Positions 9,209-19,084 are shown, numbered from the stretch's first letter. The stretch: 64,000 nucleotides of DNA from Methylomagnum ishizawai (GCF_900155475.1 NZ_FXAM01000001.1:3730881-3794880), one strand, 5' to 3'. The notes: generated from the sequence alone by a model not told the origin. A program made the numbers and translations.

Positions 9209-10963
9209 TCAAGCTGGAGGGGTCGGGGTACCGGGCACGCCCCGGCGCTCCAGCGCCTCGAAACTGCCGCGCTTGAGGAACAGGGGATTGATGAAGACCA
9301 GATAAAGCTTGATGAACAAGGTGCCGACCAAGGCCAGTCCGGCATTCAACACCCAGCGTTTGAGCGCGGCCCAGGGCGCGACCAAGTCATGGAAAACCCG
9401 GAACAGCTTCGCCAACTTCGGCAGCAGTTGATCGACCAGCCAGCCCAGCAGCAGGGCCGCGATCCACAGCACCGGGATACAGCTTTGCAAGAACGCCTGG
9501 ATTTGCGGGGCCAATACCACCAGCAGCGCCGCGACCGCAACCAGGGCCAGGACCGACAGCCAGGGAATCAGGTACAAAGCCTTGCCGAAGGTTTGCCCGG
9601 CCACCCGCAGTTGCTTGAGATAATCGGCGGTCGGCAGCCCCAGCCAAGGCTTGATCTTGAGGAATTCCCAGGCTTCTTCTCCCGCCGCCAGCAAGGGCAC
9701 GTTCCCCAAGCCCTGTTCCCCGATCAGATAGCCATCCAGCATCAGCGAATAAGCCTCCACCTCGCTGAAGGCGTCGAGGTCGGTGCGCACCGCGGACAGC
9801 AGTTCCTGCACTGTGGGATCGACCCCAAACCGCTCCGTGGTGGGGAGTTGCACTTCCGGCTGTTTGTACGGTTGGCCATCGGGACCGTTCCAATACAGTT
9901 CGCGGTAGCCCAAGCCCTGGCGCAGGCTCATGAAGGCCACCGAACCCGGCCTATTGAACAGGTTTTCCAGCACCGCCGTCCGCACCCGATCCTGTAGGAT
10001 CGAACTGACCCGCGACAATACCGCCACCAGATCGGTGCCGGGCCGGGGTTGCTCGCCCATCTGCCCGCAGGCGTCGCTGACCACGAATTCGACGCAACCA
10101 TTGTCGATCAAGCCGGTGACGCCCTGGTTGTCATGCACGCCGCCATCGACCAACTGGACCTGGATCGCCTCTTCGCCATCCTGGTACAGCCCGGTGATGG
10201 ACAGGGGCGGGAACAAGCCCGGCACGCAGGCCGAAGCCGCCACCGCGTGGCCGAGCGGGAAATCCTGTTGGTGGACCACGATATCGTCGTAGGACCTGGG
10301 GCGCTTGAGCCGGATCGGCTTCTTGTCGATGGCGTTGTTATTGGAGGGCGGTTCGCCCATGTCCTGGGCGGTGAAGCGCCAATTGTTGCCGCTGTTCAAG
10401 GTGGTGGCGTTGACGACCAGGATGGGCACCTTGGCCTTGCGGTCGCCGTTGTGGAGGTTGGGATGGAAATCGGGCTGGCCGGGCGGGAATATCTTGAGCT
10501 TCCGCATCTCGACCGGGTCGCCGACCTGGGCCTTGTCCAGCACCGATTGATACAGCAATTGGTTATAGAGTTCGGCGAGGCGGTCGCTGGTGGAATAATC
10601 GCCGCGGTGCCGCTTCCAGTTGGCCGCGAAATCGGCGAAGGCCAGCATTCGGATATTGCGCTGGGTGGCCGCCAGGAAATCACCCGCCAGCGCCGCCACG
10701 ATCTCCACATAGTCCCGGTCGGTGATTGCGGCGTCGGGCTTGCGCTCCAGCAGTTTCTTGACGTGGAGATAATACAGCGCCCCCAGGATGGAGCCGCCGG
10801 ACACCGTGGAAATCACCTCGACCCGGCGCAACAGGCCGCGCTGGGCCATTTGCGCCAACACGCCGATATGGAAGAACGAAGCCCGCAAACCGCCTCCGGA
10901 AAAGGCGAGCCCCAACCGGCCCGCGGTGGCGGTGGCTTGGGATTCTGGTGTGGGATCGGACAT
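9209..10963 (-). CDS. Patatin-like phospholipase with C-terminal membrane segments
   Basis: This 584-aa protein has a patatin-type lipase domain. The oxyanion loop is FSGGGLRASFFHIG, the nucleophile serine lies in STVSGGS (the cPLA2-like form, not strict GxSxG), and the catalytic Asp is in LVDGGVHDNQG. Two or three strong TM helices follow near residues 475-545 (LSVLALVAVAALLVVLA and VLWIAALLLGWLV). It probably hydrolyses acyl esters of phospholipids at a membrane. The start MSDPTPE has an excellent Shine-Dalgarno (GAGGAGG). It lies downstream of, and is probably co-transcribed with, the unknown 246-aa gene ending at 11045. Confidence 0.88.
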   Translation of the reverse strand: MSDPTPESQATATAGRLGLAFSGGGLRASFFHIGVLAQMAQRGLLRRVEVISTVSGGSILGALYYLHVKKLLERKPDAAITDRDYVEIVAALAGDFLAATQRNIRMLAFADFAANWKRHRGDYSTSDRLAELYNQLLYQSVLDKAQVGDPVEMRKLKIFPPGQPDFHPNLHNGDRKAKVPILVVNATTLNSGNNWRFTAQDMGEPPSNNNAIDKKPIRLKRPRSYDDIVVHQQDFPLGHAVAASACVPGLFPPLSITGLYQDGEEAIQVQLVDGGVHDNQGVTGLIDNGCVEFVVSDACGQMGEQPRPGTDLVAVLSRVSSILQDRVRTAVLENLFNRPGSVAFMSLRQGLGYRELYWNGPDGQPYKQPEVQLPTTERFGVDPTVQELLSAVRTDLDAFSEVEAYSLMLDGYLIGEQGLGNVPLLAAGEEAWEFLKIKPWLGLPTADYLKQLRVAGQTFGKALYLIPWLSVLALVAVAALLVVLAPQIQAFLQSCIPVLWIAALLLGWLVDQLLPKLAKLFRVFHDLVAPWAALKRWVLNAGLALVGTLFIKLYLVFINPLFLKRGSFEALERRGVPGTPTPPA

Positions 10964-11044
10964 GGCAGCCTCCTCTAAGATGGTGGTTATGGTTGTTAGC
11001 GGGGGCGGCGGGCCGCGCCGCCCCAAGGCCGGGACCGCCGACGG

Positions 11045-11785
11045 TCAGCGATATTGCCCGACCACTTCGTAGATCACCGTGGCGTTCTTGCGGTCGGTCA
11101 TGAACTTACGCCCGCCGATCCCCAAGTGGTCGGGGTCGGCCTCGTAGGAGGCCACGCCGTAGAAAATCTGCTCGTCCTTTTGCTCGGCCAGGATGCCGGT
11201 CACCAAGGACAACAAAGCGGTCCCGGCGTTCACAATCACGCCCGCCGCCGGGTTGGCCGCCGTGGCGGCGGTACCGAGGGTATTCGCCAAGCTTTTGCCG
11301 GTGTCGGATGCGAGGGCGTCGTGGATGGCTTGGTTGATATCCCGGCTTTTCTCGTTGCTTTTCATCAGCACCACATGGATATCCAGGAAGCGGGGGGGTT
11401 TATCCGCGGCGGTGACGATCCTGGCGACATCCAGCCCGCTGTCGTCGTCGTTGGGATCGTTGATGGGCAGGGTATCCATATCCTTAATATCGTTGAATAC
11501 CCGGCTGGTTTGGAATTGATAGGGCAGTTCGGCGGCGTCGCTGGTCACCAAGATGATGGGATAGACATCGGCGGACGCGTCCACCCCGAGGATGGCGTTA
11601 TGGTTATCCATCACCCGGATTTGGTTGAAACGCAGGAACAAGCCTTTGAGGCCGGTGAGCGGGGAATGCTCCGACGGCGTCCGCAGCACCGCCATGAAGT
11701 CGTTGCCACTCTCGGTCGGCAATCTGGCCATCGCCGCGTGGCGGGCTTGACGGGGATCATCCACGAAATTCGGCATAAGTACCAT
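11045..11785 (-). CDS. Hypothetical protein, partner of patatin gene
   Basis: I do not recognise this 246-aa protein. It is mostly polar, with one small hydrophobic, glycine/alanine-rich stretch (AATAANPAAGVIVNAGTALLSLVTGILA, residues about 180-207, not clearly a TM) followed by a C-terminal beta-rich part ending KNATVIYEVVGQYR. No signal peptide is seen. It is the upstream gene of a two-gene leftward unit with the patatin phospholipase (81-bp gap), so it may be a regulator, chaperone or immunity partner of that enzyme. Confidence 0.75.
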   Translation of the reverse strand: MVLMPNFVDDPRQARHAAMARLPTESGNDFMAVLRTPSEHSPLTGLKGLFLRFNQIRVMDNHNAILGVDASADVYPIILVTSDAAELPYQFQTSRVFNDIKDMDTLPINDPNDDDSGLDVARIVTAADKPPRFLDIHVVLMKSNEKSRDINQAIHDALASDTGKSLANTLGTAATAANPAAGVIVNAGTALLSLVTGILAEQKDEQIFYGVASYEADPDHLGIGGRKFMTDRKNATVIYEVVGQYR

Positions 11786-12013
11786 GGCTGGACTCCTTCG
11801 ATAAGGAATTGACGAGGGGTTAAAACAGGCAACCGCAGGAAGAGCGTATCATAAATACTTCACCTGCCGCTTTCCAATCTATCCCACCACGGCAAGCCCC
11901 ACCACCCCGTCCACCCGGACCCCGGCCACCGATGCCAACCCTCCCCGCCGATACCCGGCAGGCGGGATGGGGTAAAATCCCCACCCCGACCCTTCTATGG
12001 AATCCGAACCACC

Positions 12014-12556
12014 ATGAATCCCCACCCCGCCCCACACGTCCGGACCGGCTGGAACGTCCTATGCGCGGCCCTCCTGCTCGCGGGCTGCGCCAGCGAACCC
12101 AAACCGCTGGCCCCCTTGTCGCCCAACGATCCCGAAGCGAAGACGCTGGAAGCCGACCGGGCACAGTTCCGCGCCAAAAAGGAAGCCCTGATCGACGAGG
12201 CGATGGACCTCGACGCCGCCGAACACGACGCCTTTTGGAGCGAATACCACCAATACGAGGCCGAACTCCGCAAAATCCAGGACGAGCGCTACCAGATCAT
12301 CCATGACTTCGCGACCTACTACGACAACATGACCAACGCCATCGCCGACAACCTGGCGGAACGCATGTTGAAAATGAAACAGCGGCGCAATGAATTGGCC
12401 GCGAAATACTACCGCCGCATCAAAGCGGCCACCTCCGCCATCACCGCCGCGCGGTTCCTGCAAGTCGAGAACGAAATCACCCTGCTGTCGGACCTCAAGG
12501 TCAGCAGCGAAGCGCCTTTGTTCCCCAAGGGCACGAATCCCGCCGACATGAGATAA
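12014..12556 (+). CDS. Putative lipoprotein, helical
   Basis: This 180-aa protein has a lipoprotein signal with lipobox LLAGC (acylated Cys25), followed by a proline-rich linker and a long charged alpha-helical domain (residues 45-160, EADRAQFRAKKEALIDEA onward). The mature protein probably sits in the outer membrane facing the periplasm. The family is not recognised; helical periplasmic proteins such as Spy/CpxP are similar in composition only. It stands alone and a strong hairpin follows its stop. Confidence 0.8.
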   Translation: MNPHPAPHVRTGWNVLCAALLLAGCASEPKPLAPLSPNDPEAKTLEADRAQFRAKKEALIDEAMDLDAAEHDAFWSEYHQYEAELRKIQDERYQIIHDFATYYDNMTNAIADNLAERMLKMKQRRNELAAKYYRRIKAATSAITAARFLQVENEITLLSDLKVSSEAPLFPKGTNPADMR

Positions 12557-12566
12557 CCCGCCCGCC

Positions 12567-12592
12567 GCGTGGGCACGACTCCCGTCCCACGC
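12567..12592 (+). terminator. Hairpin after lipoprotein gene
   Basis: GCGTGGG (12567-12573) pairs with CCCACGC (12586-12592), 10 bp after the lipoprotein stop. No T-run follows. Confidence 0.4.
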
Positions 12593-12950
12593 GCCACCCC
12601 GCCTTATCTCCCGGAAGGCGGCCCCTTTGGGGAAAACACACCGCATTATTGAAAATCAAGCGTTTGACCGGCCACGTCCTGGATTACCAGCGGATGCTGT
12701 GGAAACCCATGGGGAACGCTGCCGGGGGGTTTCCCGGCCCTGGGGCTGGATGGAAAATACCTGGGAATCCCAAAGGCTTCCCGTCCGCGGGGACCGCCTA
12801 GGTGCTTAACCGGGTCTGGGAAGCGGATATCGGCGATATCCGGAGGGGAAGAGCGGAAGAATCACGGAAACCGTGGCGGATTCGCCCGGAACCGCGGAGC
12901 GGCGTCAATTCCGGGCAATATCCAGGGTAGCGGGGAAAAGCGGCTGGACG
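12593..12950. other. Non-coding stretch between lipoprotein and H-NS genes
   Basis: This 358-bp region between converging genes shows no reading frame with a credible start or family match, and no repeat that I could pair elsewhere in the window. Confidence 0.4.
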
Positions 12951-13271
12951 CTATACCCGGAATTCCTCCTGGGAGCGGCCTTGTTCGAGGTAGGCGGTTA
13001 ACCAGCGGGGTTTCATACCACGGCCGGTCCAGGCGTTCTTGGCATTATTAGGATCGCGATATTTGACCGGAACCGAGGTTCCCTTACGGGTGGTGGGTTT
13101 CTTATCGCCTTCGCTAATCTCCACGTGCATACCGATGGAGGAGGCCAACTCCTTGATTTTAAGGATAGTTTCCCGCTTCTTACCATGCCTTTTGGCTTCC
13201 AACTCCTTGGAAGCGTTCGCGATGAGTTCCGCCAATTCGACTTCGGACAGGGTGGCTATATTGTCAGACAT
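12951..13271 (-). CDS. H-NS family nucleoid-associated protein
   Basis: This 106-aa protein has an N-terminal helical oligomerisation region (LSEVELAELIANASKELEAKRH) and the C-terminal H-NS DNA-binding motif YRDPNNAKNAWTGRGMKPRW, typical of beta/gammaproteobacterial H-NS-like proteins. It would bind AT-rich DNA and silence acquired genes. The candidate targets in this window are the AT-rich cargo gene at 46380 and the AT-rich patch near 23700. It is transcribed alone. Confidence 0.93.
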   Translation of the reverse strand: MSDNIATLSEVELAELIANASKELEAKRHGKKRETILKIKELASSIGMHVEISEGDKKPTTRKGTSVPVKYRDPNNAKNAWTGRGMKPRWLTAYLEQGRSQEEFRV

Positions 13272-13891
13272 AGGGGTTTACCTTTACATGAAAACCTTAT
13301 TATAGCCAGCGCCCGCTTTTATAAGCAATAGTCCGGCACTATTCTCCGCCCCGTCCCCGGTTTTGGAAAAACACCTAGAACCCCACCACGCCACGCCGCC
13401 CCTGGCAAAGTAAGCGGATGATTTTTGATTCAAGGCCGACGACCTGGGAAATCCACTTTAACTGCGGACCGGGCCGAACGGGAATCCTCCGGCGCGGAAA
13501 TGGGGGGAAGGCTATTGGATTAGCCCGGCCCAAATCCAGACCGGCCTTCCCATCCACCGCACGCAATGTCTAGTCGGCGACCCACACCGAAATACTCCAC
13601 CGCGCCCCGATACATTATTCCGGGGCGGAACCAGGGATGGCGGATAAACCGGGGAATCCGGCGGGGAAAGCGCGCTTACCGGACGATAATTATCCAGTTT
13701 CAACCGCTTAAAGAAAGATAGCGCAAAAGGACCAAAAGCACCACATCATAGGCTTCCCAATCCAGAGCCGGTTTAAATAAACCAGATGCCGCGCGAGCGG
13801 TTTCCAGTGAATTCTCCGGGATAACCCTAAGGGATGGAGATAGGAAAGCGCTCAAACCGCTCGATAGCCCGGATATAACCCGGCCCCGGAA
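13272..13891. other. 620-bp non-coding stretch
   Basis: The region between the divergent H-NS promoter and the 3' end of the CPBP protease gene has no convincing gene. Its first 60 bp are AT-rich and must hold the H-NS-gene promoter. The remainder has lower GC than neighbouring genes, with short GGATATAACCCGG-like patches but no clear repeat. Confidence 0.4.
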
Positions 13892-14776
13892 TCAAAATGC
13901 GGCGCGGCGGTTCCACCACCCTAACCCCAGGATCAACACCGCCATCCAAGCAGCGGCCAGATAACCGATCACGCCATCATAGCCGCCGACCAGGAAACCG
14001 AGTTCGGCATTGGGATTGCCCTTGGTAAGGGCGCGGGCGAATTTGATGACGAAGACCCAACCGGCGTGCAAGCCGATGCAATAGCCCAACCTGTCCCGCC
14101 CCGACAACCGCAGCAAGGCCAACAATATCCCGGCGATGAACAAAGCCAGGAACGAATCGGGCTGGATACGCCCCGGCAACTGGACGAAGGCGTCGAGGGC
14201 CACGGGCAGGCCGGTATACCAATGGATATCGGCGAATTCCGGCCTGATGCCGGTCTTGAGGAAATGTAGCAAGGCGAAATAAAACCCACAGATCGCGATG
14301 GCGGCCAGTTTGGGCACGGCCTTATTCAAAGCGCCCAGGAAAAAACCCCGGAACAGCGGTTCCTCGGCCAGGGCCACGGCGCAGGCGGTCAACAGCGCGT
14401 TGAGGGCGGCTTGTTGGATTTGCGCCGCCGTGGCGATCTTGGCGGGATTGGGGACGCGGATATCCAACAGCACCAGCGCCACGGCGTGCAGGCCCAGCAT
14501 GGCGAGACCCAGCCCGAAACCCACGGCGACCTGTTTCAGGAATAGTCCGGGCCGGGCCGGAAACCCGAAGTCCGCCCAGCGCAAACCCAAGCCCCGCATC
14601 ACGGGCGGAATACCGACGAACAACAATCCCTGGGACAAGCGTCCGATCACCACATGCAAGGGCACGGCCCCGTGCAAAGCCAGCGCCAAGGGATAAGCGG
14701 CCAAGGCCCCGACGCAAGCGCAGAGCAATAAATAAGCGGCGGGCGCGAGCGCCGCCAGCAGGATGGGGCGGAACAT
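13892..14776 (-). CDS. CPBP family intramembrane metalloprotease
   Basis: This 294-aa protein is an all-membrane CAAX/bacteriocin-processing (CPBP/Abi) protease with about eight TM helices. The first motif EEPLFRGFFLG gives the EExxxR site and the second FYFALLHFLKTG gives FxxxH, the metal-ligand residues. The substrate is unknown. It lies 30 bp downstream of the glycosyltransferase and is likely in the same leftward operon, where some family members act on cell-surface systems. Confidence 0.9.
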   Translation of the reverse strand: MFRPILLAALAPAAYLLLCACVGALAAYPLALALHGAVPLHVVIGRLSQGLLFVGIPPVMRGLGLRWADFGFPARPGLFLKQVAVGFGLGLAMLGLHAVALVLLDIRVPNPAKIATAAQIQQAALNALLTACAVALAEEPLFRGFFLGALNKAVPKLAAIAICGFYFALLHFLKTGIRPEFADIHWYTGLPVALDAFVQLPGRIQPDSFLALFIAGILLALLRLSGRDRLGYCIGLHAGWVFVIKFARALTKGNPNAELGFLVGGYDGVIGYLAAAWMAVLILGLGWWNRRAAF

Positions 14777-14806
14777 GGGGAAAATGGCTTGGATTTAGGA
14801 AGAGAA

Positions 14807-15937
14807 TTAATCCGGCGATCCGGGGCCATGGGGCGGCAAGCCCAAAACCTCCAGATAAGCCGTGGTGCTATGTTCGATGCCGTAGGGGCGGGCCGCTTCG
14901 CGCAAGCGTTCGGGAGGCAAGGGATCGCGCAAGGTGTCCCGCATGGCCTGGGCCAGGGCCGCGTCGTCGCCGACCGGGACCAAACGCCCGTAGCGGCCAT
15001 CGCCCAGGATTTCCCTGGGACCGCTGGGACATTGGGTCGATACCGCGGGCGTGCCCAGGGCCAGGGCTTCGATCAAGGCGAAACCCAAGCCCTCCCAGCG
15101 CGAGGTGAAGGCGAACAAGGCGGCATGGGCCAGGAAGCCATAGGGATTGGGCTGGAACCCCGGCAGGTTCACTTCCCCGGCCACGCCCAGTTCGCGGGCC
15201 AAGGCTTCCAAGGCCCGTTGCTGCTTGCCGCGCCCCAGGATGATGAGCCGGCACGGCAGTTCCCGCCTTAGCCGGGCGAAGGCCCGCAGCAAGGTCGGGA
15301 AATCCTTGCGCGCCCCGAGTTCGCCCATCCCGAGGATCACCGGCGGCTCGCCGGGCGCGAACCAGGGGTGATCGGGCCGGGGCTGGACTTCGGTGAACAG
15401 GCGCTCCGGGACCACCGGGCTGGGCACCGCCCGGATCAAAGGGCGCGGCAAGCCGGTATAGGCGCTCATATCGTCGGCCACGTCCTCGCAGGTGACGATG
15501 ACCTGGTCGGCGAAACGGTAGAGCTTGCCCATGGAATTGCGCTGCAACCAGCGCTCGAACCCGCCGCGGTGGGCCAGATCGACCGAGATCGTGGTGCCGG
15601 AACTCAGCACCAGCCGGGTATCGACCCCGGCCAGCCAGCGGGCCAGCAGCGCCGTGCGGTTGACCCGGTCCTTGTCGGCCAGCAAGGCGGCGGGACGCTC
15701 GGCGCGGAGATAGCGCACCACCGCGCCCAGGCTGCCATAGGTGTGGCGGCTGCCGAGATCGACCACGCGGACGCCCTCGGGCACCGGGCCGAGTTCGGGG
15801 CCGTGGTCCTGGACCTTCAACAGGTCCACCCGGTAGCCGCGCCGGGCCAGGGCGGGCACGAGGTGCTTCATGGCGCGGTCCACGCCGCTATGGCCGGAGG
15901 TGGCGACGAAGATGGCGATTTTCGGGGTCGGGGTCAT
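14807..15937 (-). CDS. Glycosyltransferase family 4 protein
   Basis: This 376-aa GT-B enzyme has an N-terminal acceptor domain beginning IAIFVATSGHSGVDRAMKHL and a C-terminal donor domain with ILGMGELGARKDFPTLLRAF. The EX7E-like region is SRWEGLGFALIEALALGTP. It would transfer a sugar from a nucleotide donor during polysaccharide or LPS assembly in the cytoplasm. It is placed between asnB (19 bp upstream) and the CPBP protease gene, which suggests a surface-glycan operon. Confidence 0.92.
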   Translation of the reverse strand: MTPTPKIAIFVATSGHSGVDRAMKHLVPALARRGYRVDLLKVQDHGPELGPVPEGVRVVDLGSRHTYGSLGAVVRYLRAERPAALLADKDRVNRTALLARWLAGVDTRLVLSSGTTISVDLAHRGGFERWLQRNSMGKLYRFADQVIVTCEDVADDMSAYTGLPRPLIRAVPSPVVPERLFTEVQPRPDHPWFAPGEPPVILGMGELGARKDFPTLLRAFARLRRELPCRLIILGRGKQQRALEALARELGVAGEVNLPGFQPNPYGFLAHAALFAFTSRWEGLGFALIEALALGTPAVSTQCPSGPREILGDGRYGRLVPVGDDAALAQAMRDTLRDPLPPERLREAARPYGIEHSTTAYLEVLGLPPHGPGSPD

Positions 15938-15956
15938 GGTCGGAGCCGGGTTGGGA

Positions 15957-17774
15957 TTATCCGATCCATTCTAAAGGATTCTCGGCGGCGGAAGGCTGGA
16001 CGCCCGGTTGTTCGACCAATAAGCGGTGCCAGAGCGCGAATTGCAGCAGGCTGAAGATTTCGCGGGAAACCCCGCCCGTCGCCCGTTGCGCCGCGAACAA
16101 GGCCGGCAGGGCTGTCACGTCGAACCACGCCCCCAGCGCCGGATTGGCGATGAGCCGCCGTTCCAGTTGATCGAGGAACTCCCCCCGCAGCCATTCGCCC
16201 ACCGGCACATGGAAACCGCGCTTCTTGCGGTGGATATGTTCGGGTGGCAACAACCGCCCGGCCCAGCGCCTCAGGAAATGCTTGCCGATGCCGCCCTCGA
16301 CCTTGAGCCGGTCGGGCAGCGAAAGGCCGAACTCCACCACCCGGTGATCCAGGAACGGCACCCGGCCCTCGACCCCGAAGCCCATCAACATGCGGTCGGC
16401 CTTGACCAGGAGGTTATCCGGCAGGGCCGTGACCATATCGGTATATTGGGCGCGTTGGAGATAGCTCCAGGATTGGGGCGTCTCCCGCCAAGCGGCGATG
16501 ACGGGGGCGCGGACCTGGCGGTCGGCCTGGGCCAGCGCGGGACCGAACAGTTTCCGGGTCCAGCGGGGCTGCAATTGAGGGCGGGTTTTGAAGCCCTCCG
16601 AACCCGGCGACCGCAGGTTTTTCCAAAACCGCCCCAGGTTGGGCCGGTAGCGTCCATAACCTGCGAACGCCTCGTCGCCGCCCTCGCCGCTGAATACCAC
16701 CTTGAGCCCCGCCCCCGCCCGCTGGGCCAGGACGGCGGTGGGCAGGCAGGCGTAATCGCGCATCAGATCGTCGGCGGCCCAGACCGACCGCACCAACTGG
16801 CCGAACACTTCGTCCCGGTCCAGCCGCAAAGCCGTGTGTTCGGTGCGGAAGCGCCCGGCGATCCACTCGGCGTCGGAGAGTTCGTCGCGCATCTCCACGT
16901 CGCGATAGCCCACCGAATAAGTGCGGATGGGTCCATCGCAGAGTTTGTCGAGCATTCCCAGCAGGATGGCCGAATCCAGCCCGCCCGACAGGAACAGGCC
17001 ATAGGGCACGTCCGAACGGATATGCTCGCGCATGACTTGGTGGAACAGCGCGTCGAATTCCTCGGCGGCTTCCGCGTAGCCGATAGCGCGGGTCTGGACC
17101 TGGAGCGGGGTCCAATAGCGGCGGCGGGTCAGGCGCAGGCTGTCGGTGTCGATCTCGATGATTTCGCCTGGAAGCACCCGCCGCACGCCCTGGAGAATCG
17201 TCTCCGCGCCGGTGCTGAACTGGTTTTGCAGGAATTGGGCGAAGGCCAGCGGATTGATTTCCGGGGTCCGGCCCAACAAGGGCAACAACGCCTTGAGTTC
17301 GGAGGCGAATACCACCTGGTCGGGCAATTCGGCGTAATACAGCGGTTTGATGCCCAGCCGGTCGCGGGCGATGACCACCCGCCCGCGCTCCCGGTCGTAG
17401 AGGGCGAAGGCGAACATGCCGTGCAGCGATTCGACGAAGCCCGCCGGGTCCAGGGCGTAGCCGTGGAGAATGGTTTCGCAGTCGGAATGGGTGGCGAACC
17501 CCCGGCCTTCGGCTTCCATCGCCTGGCGCAGTTCCACGAAGTTGTAGATTTCGCCGTTGGCGACCAGGGCGAGCCGACCCCCGCCGTCCAGGAGGGGCTG
17601 GCGACCGCCGCCCAGGTCGATGATCGACAGCCGGGTATGCACCAAGCCCACGCCATCCTCGGTGAAAACGCCGTGGCCGTCCGGCCCCCGGTGGCTCAAC
17701 CGTTCCGCCGCCCGTTCCAACACCTGGGGTTCGACCCGCCCCGCCCGGCTAACGATGCCCGCGATACCGCACAT
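15957..17774 (-). CDS. asnB: Asparagine synthetase, glutamine-hydrolysing
   Basis: This 605-aa enzyme has an N-terminal class II glutaminase domain starting MCGIAGIVSRAGR with the catalytic Cys2, HRGPDGHGVF and the NGEIYNF motif. The synthetase domain follows with the PP-loop LFLSGGLDSAILLGML and the FSGEGGDEAFAGYGRY segment. The start is placed so that Cys2 becomes N-terminal after Met removal. Together with the downstream glycosyltransferase, a role in amidating a surface-glycan sugar acid is possible; ordinary asparagine synthesis is equally possible. Confidence 0.93.
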   Translation of the reverse strand: MCGIAGIVSRAGRVEPQVLERAAERLSHRGPDGHGVFTEDGVGLVHTRLSIIDLGGGRQPLLDGGGRLALVANGEIYNFVELRQAMEAEGRGFATHSDCETILHGYALDPAGFVESLHGMFAFALYDRERGRVVIARDRLGIKPLYYAELPDQVVFASELKALLPLLGRTPEINPLAFAQFLQNQFSTGAETILQGVRRVLPGEIIEIDTDSLRLTRRRYWTPLQVQTRAIGYAEAAEEFDALFHQVMREHIRSDVPYGLFLSGGLDSAILLGMLDKLCDGPIRTYSVGYRDVEMRDELSDAEWIAGRFRTEHTALRLDRDEVFGQLVRSVWAADDLMRDYACLPTAVLAQRAGAGLKVVFSGEGGDEAFAGYGRYRPNLGRFWKNLRSPGSEGFKTRPQLQPRWTRKLFGPALAQADRQVRAPVIAAWRETPQSWSYLQRAQYTDMVTALPDNLLVKADRMLMGFGVEGRVPFLDHRVVEFGLSLPDRLKVEGGIGKHFLRRWAGRLLPPEHIHRKKRGFHVPVGEWLRGEFLDQLERRLIANPALGAWFDVTALPALFAAQRATGGVSREIFSLLQFALWHRLLVEQPGVQPSAAENPLEWIG

Positions 17775-17965
17775 GTGATTCCTTGGTAAATCCGATGGAT
17801 GCAACCGGCGCGGCAGGGACGGAGTCCCGCCCGCCGGCTATGGAAAACCGCATAAACTACCCGCCGGGCGACGGTACCGCAACGGAGATTGATCGCGGTG
17901 GCTGGTTTCGCCACCGCCGCCCGCCTAAAATCCCGCCCCTGGCCACCCTACCCGCCCAGCCCCCC

Positions 17966-19060
17966 ATGACTACCCATGCGCCCCCCGCTCCAACCGGCGG
18001 CTTCATCCGCCGCCCCGCCCACCGCTACGACGATCCGCTGTCCCGCCTCTGGATCGCCTGCGCCGAGGCCATCGGCTTCCGCATCGAGCGCTCGCCCGCC
18101 GCCTACGCCTCGACCGACGGTCGCGGCGCTATCCTCATCGGCACCGACGACTTGTTCGATCCCGACGACTCGCTGGCCCAGATGATTTTCCACGAACTCT
18201 GCCACGCCCTGGTCGAAGGCGAGACCGGGGAAAAGCGGGAGGATTGGGGGCTGGACAACACCCGGCAAGGCAGCCCGTGGCGGGAACATGCTTGTTTGCG
18301 GCTGCAAGCCTATCTGGCCGGGGGGGTGGGACTCCGGCGGTTTTTCGCGCCGACCACCGATTACCGGGTGACGTTCTGGGACGGCCTGCCCGCCGATCCC
18401 TTCGCGGCCCCGGCGGAAGCGGGCGGACGCCGCGAGCGTTCCTGCGTGGCGGCGCGGATCGCCGCGTGGCGGGCCTCGGGTCCGCGCTGGGCACCCTTGC
18501 GCGAGACGCTCCAGGCCAGCGCCGATCTCGCCGCGCTGGTGCCCAGGCATCTGCGCGGCGAAACCACGCCCTCGCTCTGGACCACGGTGGACCCGCCGCC
18601 CGATCCGCATCCCGCCGGGCATTCGACGGTGGCGGCCTACCACGCGGGTTCGGGCTGCGCCGATTGCGCTTGGGGGCATAGTTCACGGGGACATTTGCGC
18701 TGCCGCCACGCCCCGCAGGTCCGCCTCGCCCCGAACGCGCCCGCCTGTGCCCGTTACGAACCCGCCCGCGAATTGGATTGCCAAACCTGCGGGGCGTGTT
18801 GCCGCGAGGCTTACCATTCAGTGGAGATTTCGCGGCGGGAACCCTTGATCCAGCGGCATCCCGATATGGTGGTGGACGCCACGACCCATCTCAAGCTGCG
18901 GCGGGACGGGGAACGCTGCGCGGCGCTCCAAGGCGGCAACACCGCTTGCGAAGCCTACGCCTGCGCCATCTACGCGGACCGGCCCAAGACCTGCCGCGAA
19001 TTCACCCTAGGGAGCGGACATTGCCTGGATGCACGGCGGCGGGTGGGTTTGTCGCTATGA
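17966..19060 (+). CDS. YkgJ-type cysteine cluster protein fused to HExxH domain
   Basis: This 364-aa protein joins two parts. Residues 1-140 carry IFHELCHALVEGE, an HExxH zinc-protease-like motif (His76, Glu77, His80). Residues 272-364 carry CQTCGACCREAYHSVEIS plus later cysteines (CAIYADRPKTCREF), the YkgJ/UPF0153 cluster that probably binds an Fe-S cluster or zinc. A middle segment has further CADC and CRH cysteines. It is cytoplasmic. The start MTTHAPPAP is preferred over an earlier in-frame one that lies in the intergenic region. The gene diverges from asnB. Confidence 0.8.
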   Translation: MTTHAPPAPTGGFIRRPAHRYDDPLSRLWIACAEAIGFRIERSPAAYASTDGRGAILIGTDDLFDPDDSLAQMIFHELCHALVEGETGEKREDWGLDNTRQGSPWREHACLRLQAYLAGGVGLRRFFAPTTDYRVTFWDGLPADPFAAPAEAGGRRERSCVAARIAAWRASGPRWAPLRETLQASADLAALVPRHLRGETTPSLWTTVDPPPDPHPAGHSTVAAYHAGSGCADCAWGHSSRGHLRCRHAPQVRLAPNAPACARYEPARELDCQTCGACCREAYHSVEISRREPLIQRHPDMVVDATTHLKLRRDGERCAALQGGNTACEAYACAIYADRPKTCREFTLGSGHCLDARRRVGLSL

Positions 19061-19084
19061 GGGCGGGATCGCACCGGGATTTGC

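Noticed and set aside
12627-12809. Short frame in the gap before the H-NS gene
   Set aside because: No ribosome site, no family features and atypical composition.
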